Assembly: GCF_003627215.1 (NCBI RefSeq)
Contig: NZ_CP032677.1
Span: forward strand, 4,035,501 to 4,099,500
Length of the DNA stretch: 64,000 nucleotides
Reading direction: 5' to 3'
From: Pseudomonas sp. Leaf58
GTDB taxonomy: Bacteria; Pseudomonadota; Gammaproteobacteria; Pseudomonadales; Pseudomonadaceae
Under the pieces are notes generated by a model. The model ran no database searches and had not been told where the DNA came from. It saw only the letters and a list, made by a program, of their open reading frames with translations. This document shows, in pieces, positions 1-6,782 of the stretch (position 1 is the stretch's first letter; every line of letters begins with the position of its first letter). The position numbers were made by a program, and so were the translations under genes.

Positions 1-227
1 ACGCTGCTGGCGAAGCTTGCCCGGTATATTTCGGCCCAGCACTGAAGTCGCATTGGGGGCTGGAGGATCCGTCCGATGTCGTGGGGGACGAGTCGTCGGT
101 CGACGCTGCGTTCCGCGCCACGCTAGCTCGCATCGAGTCTCGCTGCAAAGCCTTCTTCGCACTGCCCTTCAACAACCTCGACCGTGAGCAGCTCAAGCAT
201 GAGCTAGATCGTATCGGTACGATTTGA
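1..227 (+). CDS. arsC: Arsenate reductase ArsC, C-terminal part (cut by window edge)
   Basis: The first 227 bases hold the last 74 residues of a thioredoxin-type arsenate reductase, which reduces arsenate to arsenite in the cytoplasm for export. The reading frame starts at base 3 and ends with TGA. Visible family hallmarks are the ACPV segment, which carries the third catalytic cysteine, followed by KSHWGLEDPS and a conserved RIESRCKAFFALP helix. The N-terminus with the P-loop-like CX5R site lies outside the window. The gene is followed after 12 bases by arsH, so the two are one operon. Family assignment is from motif recognition and is strong despite truncation. Confidence 0.93.
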   Translation, partial: AAGEACPVYFGPALKSHWGLEDPSDVVGDESSVDAAFRATLARIESRCKAFFALPFNNLDREQLKHELDRIGTI

Positions 228-239
228 GCCGGAGGAAAC

Positions 240-941
240 ATGTCCGAACATCTGCCCAATCTCGACCTCGCGCTGTTCGATGTACCGCCACCGGCAGCCC
301 GCTCCAGCACGCACAAACCGCGCATCCTGCTGCTGTATGGATCGAATCGCGAACGCTCATTCAGTCGCTTGCTGGTGGAAGAAGGCGCCCGCCTGCTGGA
401 GCACTTTGGTGCCGAGACGCGGGTGTTCAATCCGTCAGGCCTGCCGCTGCCTGACGATGTACCTGTCGAGCACCCTAAGGTGCAGGAACTGCGTGATCTG
501 GTGCAGTGGTCAGAAGGCCAGGTCTGGTGCTCGCCAGAGCGCCACGGTGCGATGTCTGCAGTTTTCAAGGCTCAGATCGACTGGATCCCCCTGGCACTGG
601 GAGCGGTTCGCCCCACCCAAGGCAAGACCCTTGCGGTCATGCAGGTGTGCGGCGGTTCGCAGTCGTTCAACGTGGTCAACCAACTCCGCGTGCTCGGCCG
701 CTGGATGCGGATGTTCACCATCCCGAATCAATCTTCGGTGCCCAAGGCCTACCTAGAGTTCGACGACACTGGCCGGATGAAACTCTCGCCGTACTACGAT
801 CGTTTGGTGGATGTAATGGAGGAACTGGTGAAGTTCACCGTCCTGCTGCGCGACCGTCAGGAATTTCTGGTAGACCGCTATTCGGAGCGCAAGGAAAGCG
901 CTGAGCAGTTAACAAACCGTATGAACCAGCGCTCGATCTAA
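240..941 (+). CDS. arsH: ArsH, NADPH-dependent FMN reductase of arsenic operon
   Basis: A 233-residue flavodoxin-fold protein. ArsH proteins are NADPH:FMN oxidoreductases that oxidise trivalent organoarsenicals and raise arsenic resistance. The FMN phosphate loop [10 protein letters not shown] is at residues 34-43, and the segment around [18 protein letters not shown] is the family's substrate/flavin loop. Length matches ArsH. The start is fixed by a GGAGG Shine-Dalgarno ending four bases before the ATG. It closes the arsC-arsH operon; the following gene is on the opposite strand and belongs to the prophage. Confidence 0.95.
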   Translation: MSEHLPNLDLALFDVPPPAARSSTHKPRILLLYGSNRERSFSRLLVEEGARLLEHFGAETRVFNPSGLPLPDDVPVEHPKVQELRDLVQWSEGQVWCSPERHGAMSAVFKAQIDWIPLALGAVRPTQGKTLAVMQVCGGSQSFNVVNQLRVLGRWMRMFTIPNQSSVPKAYLEFDDTGRMKLSPYYDRLVDVMEELVKFTVLLRDRQEFLVDRYSERKESAEQLTNRMNQRSI

Positions 942-957
942 GCCAACGCAGGGGATA

Positions 958-979
958 TCCGCTTTGGGTCTGAAGCGGA
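958..979. repeat. Short inverted repeat after arsH
   Basis: TCCGCTT at 958-964 pairs with AAGCGGA at 973-979 around an 8-base loop. It lies just after the arsH stop and may help end ars transcription, but there is no T-tract on the plus side. Function is inferred only from position. Confidence 0.4.
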
Positions 980-1017
980 CATCTCCTCCAATCCCTACTG
1001 GTAGCAGACATAAAGAA

Positions 1018-1054
1018 GGCGCTCACCCATAAAAACATCGGGGATTTGAGCGCC
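1018..1054 (-). terminator. Hairpin at left end of prophage, probable terminator of the leftmost minus-strand gene
   Basis: GGCGCTCA (1018-1025) and TGAGCGCC (1047-1054) form an 8-bp stem with a 21-base loop. Read on the minus strand the stem is followed by TTCTTTATG, so it fits a terminator for the gene ending at 1086. The long loop makes it a weak prediction. Confidence 0.45.
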
Positions 1055-1085
1055 ACTCTACAGTACTAATGGATTGCGCATACCA

Positions 1086-1697
1086 CTACGCCTTGCGTGT
1101 CGAGAACATCGGAAATAGCTCTTCATACGCCGACTTGTAATCTAGCTCAAGCGTGACGTGACCAGCCAAAAAGGTGTCGAAATCTGAGATATCTTTATTG
1201 TATTTTACACAGCAAATCTCCACTGAGTCTCCGGCTGGGAGTACGTAGTCAAGGTAGAAGAACTCGTGCCCCAACAACTCACAATCTGGAATTCCTTGAA
1301 ACACCTTAATAATTAGAGGGGGTCCTTCCCCCTCTACAAAAATACCGCTGCGATATACCCTGGCCCCAGTAATTATCGCTGGACCAAGCCCAACGTTGCG
1401 CAACTCAAATTTGTAAATCCCTTCATCGGTGTATGAGCTATGACCCGCCAGATGTGGTCGCACACTCAGCTTATTGTGAACACGTGATAGGTGGGCCTGC
1501 CAGAAGGTAGCAGTTAGTGCAAAAAGAGATATAAGAATAGCGACCCATGGAGCTGTGTCCGCCTTTGGATCCCCAGGGAAACCTACATACTCCATCACTA
1601 TAGACAACGTCCAGCCAAGGACACCAATGGCCAAGAATCCCCACAGCGCCCACGCCGTTGCTACCCTCATACTGTCGGACATCTTCATTTTCCACAT
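1086..1697 (-). CDS. Uncharacterised two-helix membrane protein, possible moron
   Basis: A 203-residue protein I cannot name. Two hydrophobic segments (about residues 13-35 and 50-70) are followed by a soluble, beta-rich C-terminal half with RNVGLGPAII and VLPAGDSVEICCV. This suggests an inner-membrane anchor with a cytoplasmic or periplasmic domain. I chose the ATG at 1697 because the AGGTGA Shine-Dalgarno is correctly spaced for it and too close to the GTG at 1703. The gene is clearly more AT-rich than the tail genes and lies at the extreme edge of the prophage beyond the lysis block, a common moron position. A role in superinfection exclusion or defence is possible but not shown. Confidence 0.7.
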   Translation of the reverse strand: MWKMKMSDSMRVATAWALWGFLAIGVLGWTLSIVMEYVGFPGDPKADTAPWVAILISLFALTATFWQAHLSRVHNKLSVRPHLAGHSSYTDEGIYKFELRNVGLGPAIITGARVYRSGIFVEGEGPPLIIKVFQGIPDCELLGHEFFYLDYVLPAGDSVEICCVKYNKDISDFDTFLAGHVTLELDYKSAYEELFPMFSTRKA

Positions 1698-1875
1698 GCG
1701 CACTTCACCTGGAATTCGCAGTTTGCATTGAACTCACTAGTCGATTGAGCAATATTCGATCGCGCAACATTCCCCTAGCTGTTGGACTGAAAGATCACCG
1801 ATCTCAGTTCAGCGTCCGGGCTTACCTCCAACGGCTTAACTTTGATCTAAAGCGTCTGAAAAACTGAAAAACAGT

Positions 1876-2466
1876 TCAATTATCAAAAGTGCTTTTTAGC
1901 GAAAAATAGTACTCGTCGATTTTATCCAAATGATTCAGAGCATTTGCCTTCAGAACATTTAATGCAATATGTGAGATCCTCCGCCGCTGCTCATGATCAT
2001 CACCCACACTCTCAAGCGCCTTTAAAACCTCAGGCTGCATTAACGGGGGGCCAAGGAGTTTGTCAGTCGCATTCCCCATAAAAACAAGCTGATTGGCCAG
2101 CCCCAATATTGCCTCCACCTGCTTCCCCGAAGCGAGCTCATGCATGGGGACGCCTTGAAGGGCCCTGACTAGACCAGATGTGACGTCCCTGTGGTACACA
2201 CCATAGAGACTGACATTGCTTCCGGGGTCATCATCAATATCCTCGATAGCTGCGCGAATTTTGTTCGCGTACTCGCGTGCGGCCTCCGCAATAGAAAAAG
2301 TGGTCTTCTGCTTGAGCAATCCAGCATGCTCAACAGAAAGCCGCGACACTCGAAAGGCGACGACTAACGCTACGAGCGATCCTATCGCCTGCACCCACGC
2401 CGGCATTCCGTTACTGGAAATGACATCCCAAACCGAACACAAGAACTCCCGCCAATCAAAGTGCAT
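1876..2466 (-). CDS. Uncharacterised membrane-anchored protein, possible moron
   Basis: A 196-residue protein of unknown family. One transmembrane helix (about residues 22-42, WVQAIGSLVALVVAF) follows a short N-terminus, and the remaining 150 residues are predicted soluble and helical, with no motif I recognise. A GGAG Shine-Dalgarno lies eight bases before the ATG. It is co-oriented with the other AT-rich membrane gene to its left (178 bp gap with nothing visible) and with the D12 methyltransferase to its right. The pair could be a two-gene accessory module; this is inference from position and composition. Confidence 0.7.
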   Translation of the reverse strand: MHFDWREFLCSVWDVISSNGMPAWVQAIGSLVALVVAFRVSRLSVEHAGLLKQKTTFSIAEAAREYANKIRAAIEDIDDDPGSNVSLYGVYHRDVTSGLVRALQGVPMHELASGKQVEAILGLANQLVFMGNATDKLLGPPLMQPEVLKALESVGDDHEQRRRISHIALNVLKANALNHLDKIDEYYFSLKSTFDN

Positions 2467-2536
2467 TTATTTTCTCCACCCGCCCTTGGAAAAAAGCCTG
2501 CGATCGAAAATTGACTCGATCACAGGTCATAATAAT

Positions 2537-3331
2537 TCAGAATAAGCCGCCCAGCGATTCTGGTTCCCAATTCATTATCACAAGTTCGCCGGTCACATCC
2601 GCCTTACCTTGGCGCTGGTTCGTGTTGCTATAGCGGATATCCAGGCACTCAAAGTGGAAACCATCGAACGCTCGGCGAATGTCTGGGTGGTCGTTGATGC
2701 TGACCATCACCCTGCCCTTACAGCGCCGCATGAAATCAGCCATGCGCTCGTATTGCTGGAACGGGAAATCCACCCCATAACCGGCAGTCTGCCAGTATGG
2801 CGGGTCCATGTAGAAGAACGTATGCGCCCGATCGTAGCGCTCGGCACAGTCGAGCCATGACAGGTGCTCGACGTAGGTACCCGCGAGACGCTGCCACGCG
2901 GCGGACAGATTCTCTTCGATGCGCAACAGGTTGATGGCCGGCCCGGTGGTCGCGGTACCGAACGTCTGCCCAGTGACCTTGCCTCCGAAGGCATGCTGTT
3001 GCAGGTAGAAGAACCGGGCGGCGCGCTGGATGTCTGTGAGTGTCTCGGGGCGCGTCATCTTCTGCCACTCGAAAATCTGCCGGGAGCTCAGCGCCCATTT
3101 GAACTGGCGCACGAACTCCTCAAGGTGGTTCTGGACAACGCGGTAGAGGATGACCAGGTCACCGTTTAGATCGTTCAGCACCTCCACCGGGGCGGGCTGG
3201 GGACGCATGAAGAACAACGCGGCACCGCCAGCGAAGACTTCGACATAGCACTCATGAGGGGGAAAGAGAGGGATCAAGCGGTCGGCCAGGCGGCGTTTGC
3301 CACCCATCCAGGGAATAATTGGTGAGGTCAT
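2537..3331 (-). CDS. Phage D12-class adenine-N6 DNA methyltransferase (Dam-like)
   Basis: A 264-residue member of the D12 (alpha-type Dam) family, which methylates adenine N6, typically in GATC. The order of motifs is typical: GGKRRLADRL at about 10-19, the AdoMet loop FAGGAALFF at 33-41, VLNDLN at 51-56, and the catalytic DPPY at 176-179. Length is normal for the family. It follows the lysis genes, leaving a 150-bp gap that contains a LexA-type box immediately upstream of its start. No restriction partner is seen, so it is probably a solitary phage methylase that protects DNA or alters host methylation. The Shine-Dalgarno is weak. Confidence 0.9.
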   Translation of the reverse strand: MTSPIIPWMGGKRRLADRLIPLFPPHECYVEVFAGGAALFFMRPQPAPVEVLNDLNGDLVILYRVVQNHLEEFVRQFKWALSSRQIFEWQKMTRPETLTDIQRAARFFYLQQHAFGGKVTGQTFGTATTGPAINLLRIEENLSAAWQRLAGTYVEHLSWLDCAERYDRAHTFFYMDPPYWQTAGYGVDFPFQQYERMADFMRRCKGRVMVSINDHPDIRRAFDGFHFECLDIRYSNTNQRQGKADVTGELVIMNWEPESLGGLF

Positions 3332-3346
3332 AGGTATGCAAGTCTT

Positions 3347-3366
3347 TACTGTATGGATAAACAGGT
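3347..3366 (-). promoter_or_regulatory. LexA (SOS) box upstream of D12 methyltransferase
   Basis: TACTGTATGGATAAACAGGT contains CTG-N10-CAG with the extended CTGTAT...ACAG core of the gamma-proteobacterial LexA operator. It ends 16 bases before the ATG at 3331, where a repressor would block transcription of the methylase. No other gene starts here. LexA control is inferred from the match. Confidence 0.65.
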
Positions 3367-3482
3367 GTTAGGCTCGCCGCGCTTTGTGCACAAGGCAGAG
3401 GCTGCGGCTGGACTTGCAGGAAGGGTCTGCGGGTTCGGCGGGCCGGGCTGGATGTTGGCGCATCTACCCGGCTCGCCTCTTT

Positions 3483-4037
3483 TCATTTGGTGACTTCGCG
3501 GACGTAGGCCTGGCAGGCCTGCAGTGCGATCATCCCTCGATCACCGGTGTCGGTGATGCCGATAATTCTTTGAGCATGCGCTGGGTCAAGTCGGGCGCGA
3601 ACGGCTCCATGAACCACGCCTCCGGTGCCGGCGGCTTCTCGCACCCCACCGGCACAACCCGGGGCGGCAAAGGTTCCGGCGTCGACAAGGACTGACAGCC
3701 GCAAGTCAGCAGTAGCCAGCCTGTCACGCAGGCGATCTTGAGTCTGTTGTGCATCGTTCATTTCCTTCCAATGTGTTTTGCCCTGCTCCTCCAGGCGATC
3801 TTCCAGGGCTTGTCGCTGACTTTTCTGCTCTGCCAACTGCTTCAGGGCCGCAGCTGCAGCCTCCTCGCGTTCGCGACCATAGATCCGGTCCTTGTCTGCA
3901 AGCTGCTGGACATAACCTGTAGCCTGCTCAGCCAGCTGCTTTCCGTACTCGCTGGCCTGCCACACCCAGGCTCCACGCCCGCCGGCATAGAGCCCGACCG
4001 CCACGGCCAGAAGTGCGATACGCCAATTCATCGGCAT
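3483..4037 (-). CDS. Rz-like inner-membrane spanin
   Basis: A 184-residue i-spanin that would link the inner membrane to the outer-membrane partner Rz1 and fuse the envelope in the last step of lysis. An N-terminal signal-anchor (residues 4-20) is followed by a long charged coiled coil (about 30-110: QLAEQATGYVQQLADKDR and following). The start ATG overlaps the endolysin stop (TAATG), so translation is coupled. The Rz1 gene is nested in another frame within its 3' half, as in lambda. Confidence 0.85.
   Translation of the reverse strand: MPMNWRIALLAVAVGLYAGGRGAWVWQASEYGKQLAEQATGYVQQLADKDRIYGREREEAAAAALKQLAEQKSQRQALEDRLEEQGKTHWKEMNDAQQTQDRLRDRLATADLRLSVLVDAGTFAAPGCAGGVREAAGTGGVVHGAVRARLDPAHAQRIIGITDTGDRGMIALQACQAYVREVTK
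3530..3754 (-). CDS. Rz1-like outer-membrane spanin lipoprotein, nested in Rz
   Basis: A 74-residue lipoprotein encoded wholly inside the Rz gene in a different frame. The signal peptide ends with the lipobox LLTCGC, giving acylation at Cys19 or so, and the mature part is proline-rich (PEPLPPRVVP, EKPPAPEAW), as in all Rz1 proteins. It would be the o-spanin partner of Rz. Nested architecture, lipobox and proline content together make the call strong despite the short length. Confidence 0.85.
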   Translation of the reverse strand: MHNRLKIACVTGWLLLTCGCQSLSTPEPLPPRVVPVGCEKPPAPEAWFMEPFAPDLTQRMLKELSASPTPVIEG

Positions 4038-4606
4038 TACTCCAGCACCTCGAGCGCACGCTTGTAGAGCGCCTGGCGATCCTTCAAACCATTCAGGCCA
4101 CCATTGATACGGCGGGTGATCAGCTCAAACACCGAGTCATCGGCCTGCAGCACCTTGTCCGCGAGGCTATTGAGCCCCGCCCGCTGCCAGTACCAGCCGG
4201 CCGACAGCGAGGCGTAGACCGGCTGCTCGAGAAGGTCGGGGGTGTTGAGCAAGCGACTGTCACCGAACAGCGCCTCGCTGCAGGCCTCATAGTTGTCGCG
4301 GCCGGTGATCTGAATGAGCCCACGGCCACGGTACCGCTGACCATCCCCGTCAGCCGCCGGAGTGTTGCCGAGGCGCTCCGCCAGTCGCCCGGTGTCGTAC
4401 TTGGCCAGGTAGGCATCGTTACCGAGCTCGCGCACATACAGCAGCTGCCCAGACTCATGGCCAACTTGTGCAAGGAACGCAGCCATACGCCGAGGAGTGA
4501 TGATCGAGAACTTGCCCATTGTTGCGTTGAGGCCGGGAACAAAAACGCCGGCTTTGCGGCCGGCGTTGGGGAGGATCTGTTGCAGCTGTTGAACTGAGAT
4601 AGCCAT
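4037..4606 (-). CDS. Phage endolysin, glycoside hydrolase family 19
   Basis: A 189-residue GH19 (chitinase-like) muramidase that cleaves peptidoglycan during lysis. The catalytic acids are the Glu in GHESGQ (residue 51) and the nearby Glu60 (YVREL), and the family signature RYRGRGLIQITGRDNY is at about 90-105. An N-terminal helical segment (ISVQQLQQILP) is typical of Pseudomonas phage lysozymes. I take the ATG at 4606; the frame stays open upstream, but that part is antisense to the tail gene and has no phage character. No signal peptide is present, so export needs a holin, which is not recognised nearby. Confidence 0.92.
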   Translation of the reverse strand: MAISVQQLQQILPNAGRKAGVFVPGLNATMGKFSIITPRRMAAFLAQVGHESGQLLYVRELGNDAYLAKYDTGRLAERLGNTPAADGDGQRYRGRGLIQITGRDNYEACSEALFGDSRLLNTPDLLEQPVYASLSAGWYWQRAGLNSLADKVLQADDSVFELITRRINGGLNGLKDRQALYKRALEVLE

Positions 4607-4643
4607 TGGTCTCTCCAGTGACGGCCATATATGGCCATTGGGG

Positions 4644-5687
4644 TTAGAGCTGCTCAACCTTAAGCGGCTTGTCGTCTTTCTTTTTCTTGCCAGAGGCCTT
4701 GGCCTTACCCTTCTTGCCGCCGTTGCACTCCACGGTCGTGGTCCAGCCGCTGGCCGTGAACACTTGCTCCACGCTTTCCACCAGGTACTCGCCATCGAGC
4801 CCGACCTTGAAGCCCTGGGCATTCACCGAGCACTCGGCGAACAGGTCGTGCCGGCCCGCCATCTCTAGGCGCACGCCGGCGGTGCTGCGGTTAAAAGCAG
4901 CCAGCCGCGCCTTGGCGGCCTGTCTGGCTGCAGTCTCGTTGGGGTAGATATGGCGGTCGGTGTGAACTGGGGGCAGGCCGTCTGGCGATTCTTCGTTGTC
5001 GAGATGGACCACCTTCAAAGCGCCGGTCTTCTGATCCTGGTGCTGCGTTTTCACTGCCTTCTGCGTGCTGCGGTCGCTCAGCCGGAACTGATAGCGGGAC
5101 ACGTCCGTCTTGTTGACAGTGATGACCTGCAGTGACTTGCCCGAAGTGCTCTTCCCACCCTGCCGGGGCATCACCAGCAGCTTGCCCTGGGCAACCTTGG
5201 CCGTGCTGTCGTACTGCCGCGCCAGGCGCGTGACGAAGTTGAAGTCCGACTCGTTGCGCTGATCGATCCGCTCGACCTTCGTCGTGACCGGGCAAACCAC
5301 CTCCCAGCCGTTGCGCTTGGCAATTTCAGTGACGATCTCGGCCAGCGGCACACCCTCCCAACTGCCGCTTCGGATGGTCTTACCGCTGCCGCGCATGTCG
5401 CTGGCCTTGCCGCGAATGGTCAGCTCATCAGGCGGACCGGATAACTGCACCTCGTCCACGGTGTAGGCGCCCATGCGTTTAAGTGGCTGGCCATCGTAAC
5501 CCAGCAGGACCTCCACCACCCCTCCCCGCGCTGGCAGCGCCACTACCTGGTCGCGGTCGTCAATGCGCAGCTCAAATTCGTCCGACTCCATGGCAGGCTT
5601 GTCCGAGATCCGCAGCAGCAGAAGGCGGTCATTGATCAGCGCGGTAATGTCCTTGCGGTCCGCGATGATTCGATACGTTGGTTTCAT
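4644..5687 (-). CDS. Tail protein gpD (P2 late control protein D family)
   Basis: A 347-residue homologue of P2 gpD, the baseplate hub protein equivalent to T4 gp27. It begins with PTYRIIADRKDIT and contains the family's strands LLLLRISDKPAMESDEFELRIDD and the central DFNFVTRLARQYDS segment, and ends in a lysine-rich tail. GGAG precedes the ATG. It lies between gpX and the endolysin, the usual place at the end of a P2-type tail cluster. Confidence 0.92.
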   Translation of the reverse strand: MKPTYRIIADRKDITALINDRLLLLRISDKPAMESDEFELRIDDRDQVVALPARGGVVEVLLGYDGQPLKRMGAYTVDEVQLSGPPDELTIRGKASDMRGSGKTIRSGSWEGVPLAEIVTEIAKRNGWEVVCPVTTKVERIDQRNESDFNFVTRLARQYDSTAKVAQGKLLVMPRQGGKSTSGKSLQVITVNKTDVSRYQFRLSDRSTQKAVKTQHQDQKTGALKVVHLDNEESPDGLPPVHTDRHIYPNETAARQAAKARLAAFNRSTAGVRLEMAGRHDLFAECSVNAQGFKVGLDGEYLVESVEQVFTASGWTTTVECNGGKKGKAKASGKKKKDDKPLKVEQL

Positions 5688-5705
5688 GCAGACTCCAGAT
5701 ACAAG

Positions 5706-5728
5706 AAACCCCGCACTGGGCGGGGCTT
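5706..5728 (-). terminator. Intercistronic hairpin after gpX
   Basis: CCCCGC (5709-5714) and GCGGGG (5720-5725) pair; on the minus strand the stem is followed by TTTCTTG. It could reduce read-through from gpX into gpD and the lysis genes. Similar hairpins end other blocks of this late operon. Confidence 0.55.
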
Positions 5729-5746
5729 CGTTTGAGTAACACCGGG

Positions 5747-5953
5747 TCAGTCGAACAGCTGCAGCAGCTCGACCGCCGGCGCCGACAGGTCGGGCAGCAA
5801 TATCAGCAGGCCGGCGCGGTACGGCTGTGCCTCCCTGGCTAGATCCGGGTTGGCATCGAGTACTGCCTCGACCGTGCCATTGAGATTTCCGTAATGGTGC
5901 TGACAGATCACATCGAGCAGATCCCCGTCAGACGTTCTGCAGGTCGTTGCCAT
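5747..5953 (-). CDS. Tail protein gpX (LysM-like)
   Basis: A 68-residue P2 gpX-type protein with a LysM-like fold, typically a small baseplate hub component. The pattern GDLLDVICQHHYGNLNGTVEAVLDANPDLA followed by LLILLPDL is characteristic. It overlaps the end of gpU by 26 bases, indicating translational coupling. Confidence 0.9.
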   Translation of the reverse strand: MATTCRTSDGDLLDVICQHHYGNLNGTVEAVLDANPDLAREAQPYRAGLLILLPDLSAPAVELLQLFD

Positions 5954-6773
5954 AGCTCACAAACTCCAGGTTGAAGCCCTGTTTACGGGGGATGCCACCT
6001 GCCAGCAGGTGGCTTTGCTCCTCTTCGATACTGACCAGGCACCAATCGCCCAGCACCTCGCCGTAACCCGTAACAAGCTTCAATGCCTGCAGGTTGCGAC
6101 CGATGCTACGCAGCACGCTCAGTTGCTTGATGCCGCCCTTGTGGGGCGGGAAGATCGCACCCTTGAGCGTGATCTTTTCCTCACCCAACCCCACTGCCTG
6201 CTGGGCCACGCTTCGACGCAGACGCTCTTGACCAGCCCAACGGAACGACGTCTGACGACGCAGCTCGTCAAAGGCGGCCGTGCCCAGGTTGAAGTAATAC
6301 GGCTGCTTTTTCGGATCGTGTGGCTGGATGATCAGCAGGTGCGGGTAAGGCGCGACCGCCTCAGGTAGCGGAGTGGCCGACCCCAACAGGCCGCCGGTAG
6401 GCAGCACGTTGGACAGCGACGGGCTAACCAACCCCGCCACCCGGCCGGCCTGAGCAGTGACCTTCGCTGCCATCTGCTTGAACGTGCCGAGCCGCTCCTG
6501 CACCTGAGTGGCGCCGGTCACTGCTCGGCTATACATCGACGCCACCTGCCCCACCTGAGACTGAGCCACGTTGATACTGCGCACGATCCGGCCAAGCTTC
6601 GCGCCGGCCTCAGGCCCCACGAACGGAATGCTTTCCAGCTCCGCCGCAGCCCCCGTGATGCTGCCGACCGCGCTATTGAGTGGGGACAGCATGCCGTCCA
6701 CTCCCTTGCGCCCGGCCTCCCCCGCAGAAACTAGCCCGGACAGGGAAGACTCCAGTTGCTCCATGTAGGCCAT
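5928..6773 (-). CDS. Tail protein gpU with N-terminal extension
   Basis: A 281-residue protein whose C-terminal half (about 140-281) matches P2 gpU, a tail-tip protein: GGIKQLSVLRSIGRNLQALK, then GDWCLVSIEEEQS and the end FNLEFVSYGNDLQ. P2 gpU is about 159 residues, so roughly 130 extra residues sit in front: a helical, Ala/Gly/Val-rich region (VGSITGAAAEL, GAKLGRIVRS). This extension is the odd part and may contact the long tape measure next door. The gene starts 9 bases after the tape-measure stop. Confidence 0.88.
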   Translation of the reverse strand: MAYMEQLESSLSGLVSAGEAGRKGVDGMLSPLNSAVGSITGAAAELESIPFVGPEAGAKLGRIVRSINVAQSQVGQVASMYSRAVTGATQVQERLGTFKQMAAKVTAQAGRVAGLVSPSLSNVLPTGGLLGSATPLPEAVAPYPHLLIIQPHDPKKQPYYFNLGTAAFDELRRQTSFRWAGQERLRRSVAQQAVGLGEEKITLKGAIFPPHKGGIKQLSVLRSIGRNLQALKLVTGYGEVLGDWCLVSIEEEQSHLLAGGIPRKQGFNLEFVSYGNDLQNV

Positions 6774-6782
6774 AGGCCCTCC

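Noticed and set aside
1041..1049. GGGATTTGA also occurs in tRNA-Ser (30050-30058); considered as attL.
   Set aside because: Only nine bases agree and flanking bases differ at once; too short for a tRNA-type attachment core.
1079..1087. CATACCACT shared with 29970-29978; considered as att core.
   Set aside because: Nine bases, no extension, partly inside a gene; a match of this length between such regions can occur by chance.
2510..2545. TTGACT with a -10-like TAATAATT on the plus strand.
   Set aside because: It would read antisense into the D12 methylase with no gene behind it; AT-rich sequence yields such matches easily.
4607..4822. Upstream extension of the endolysin frame.
   Set aside because: This part overlaps the C-terminus of gpD and reads as Arg/Ser-rich out-of-frame sequence; endolysin similarity begins at ATG 4606.
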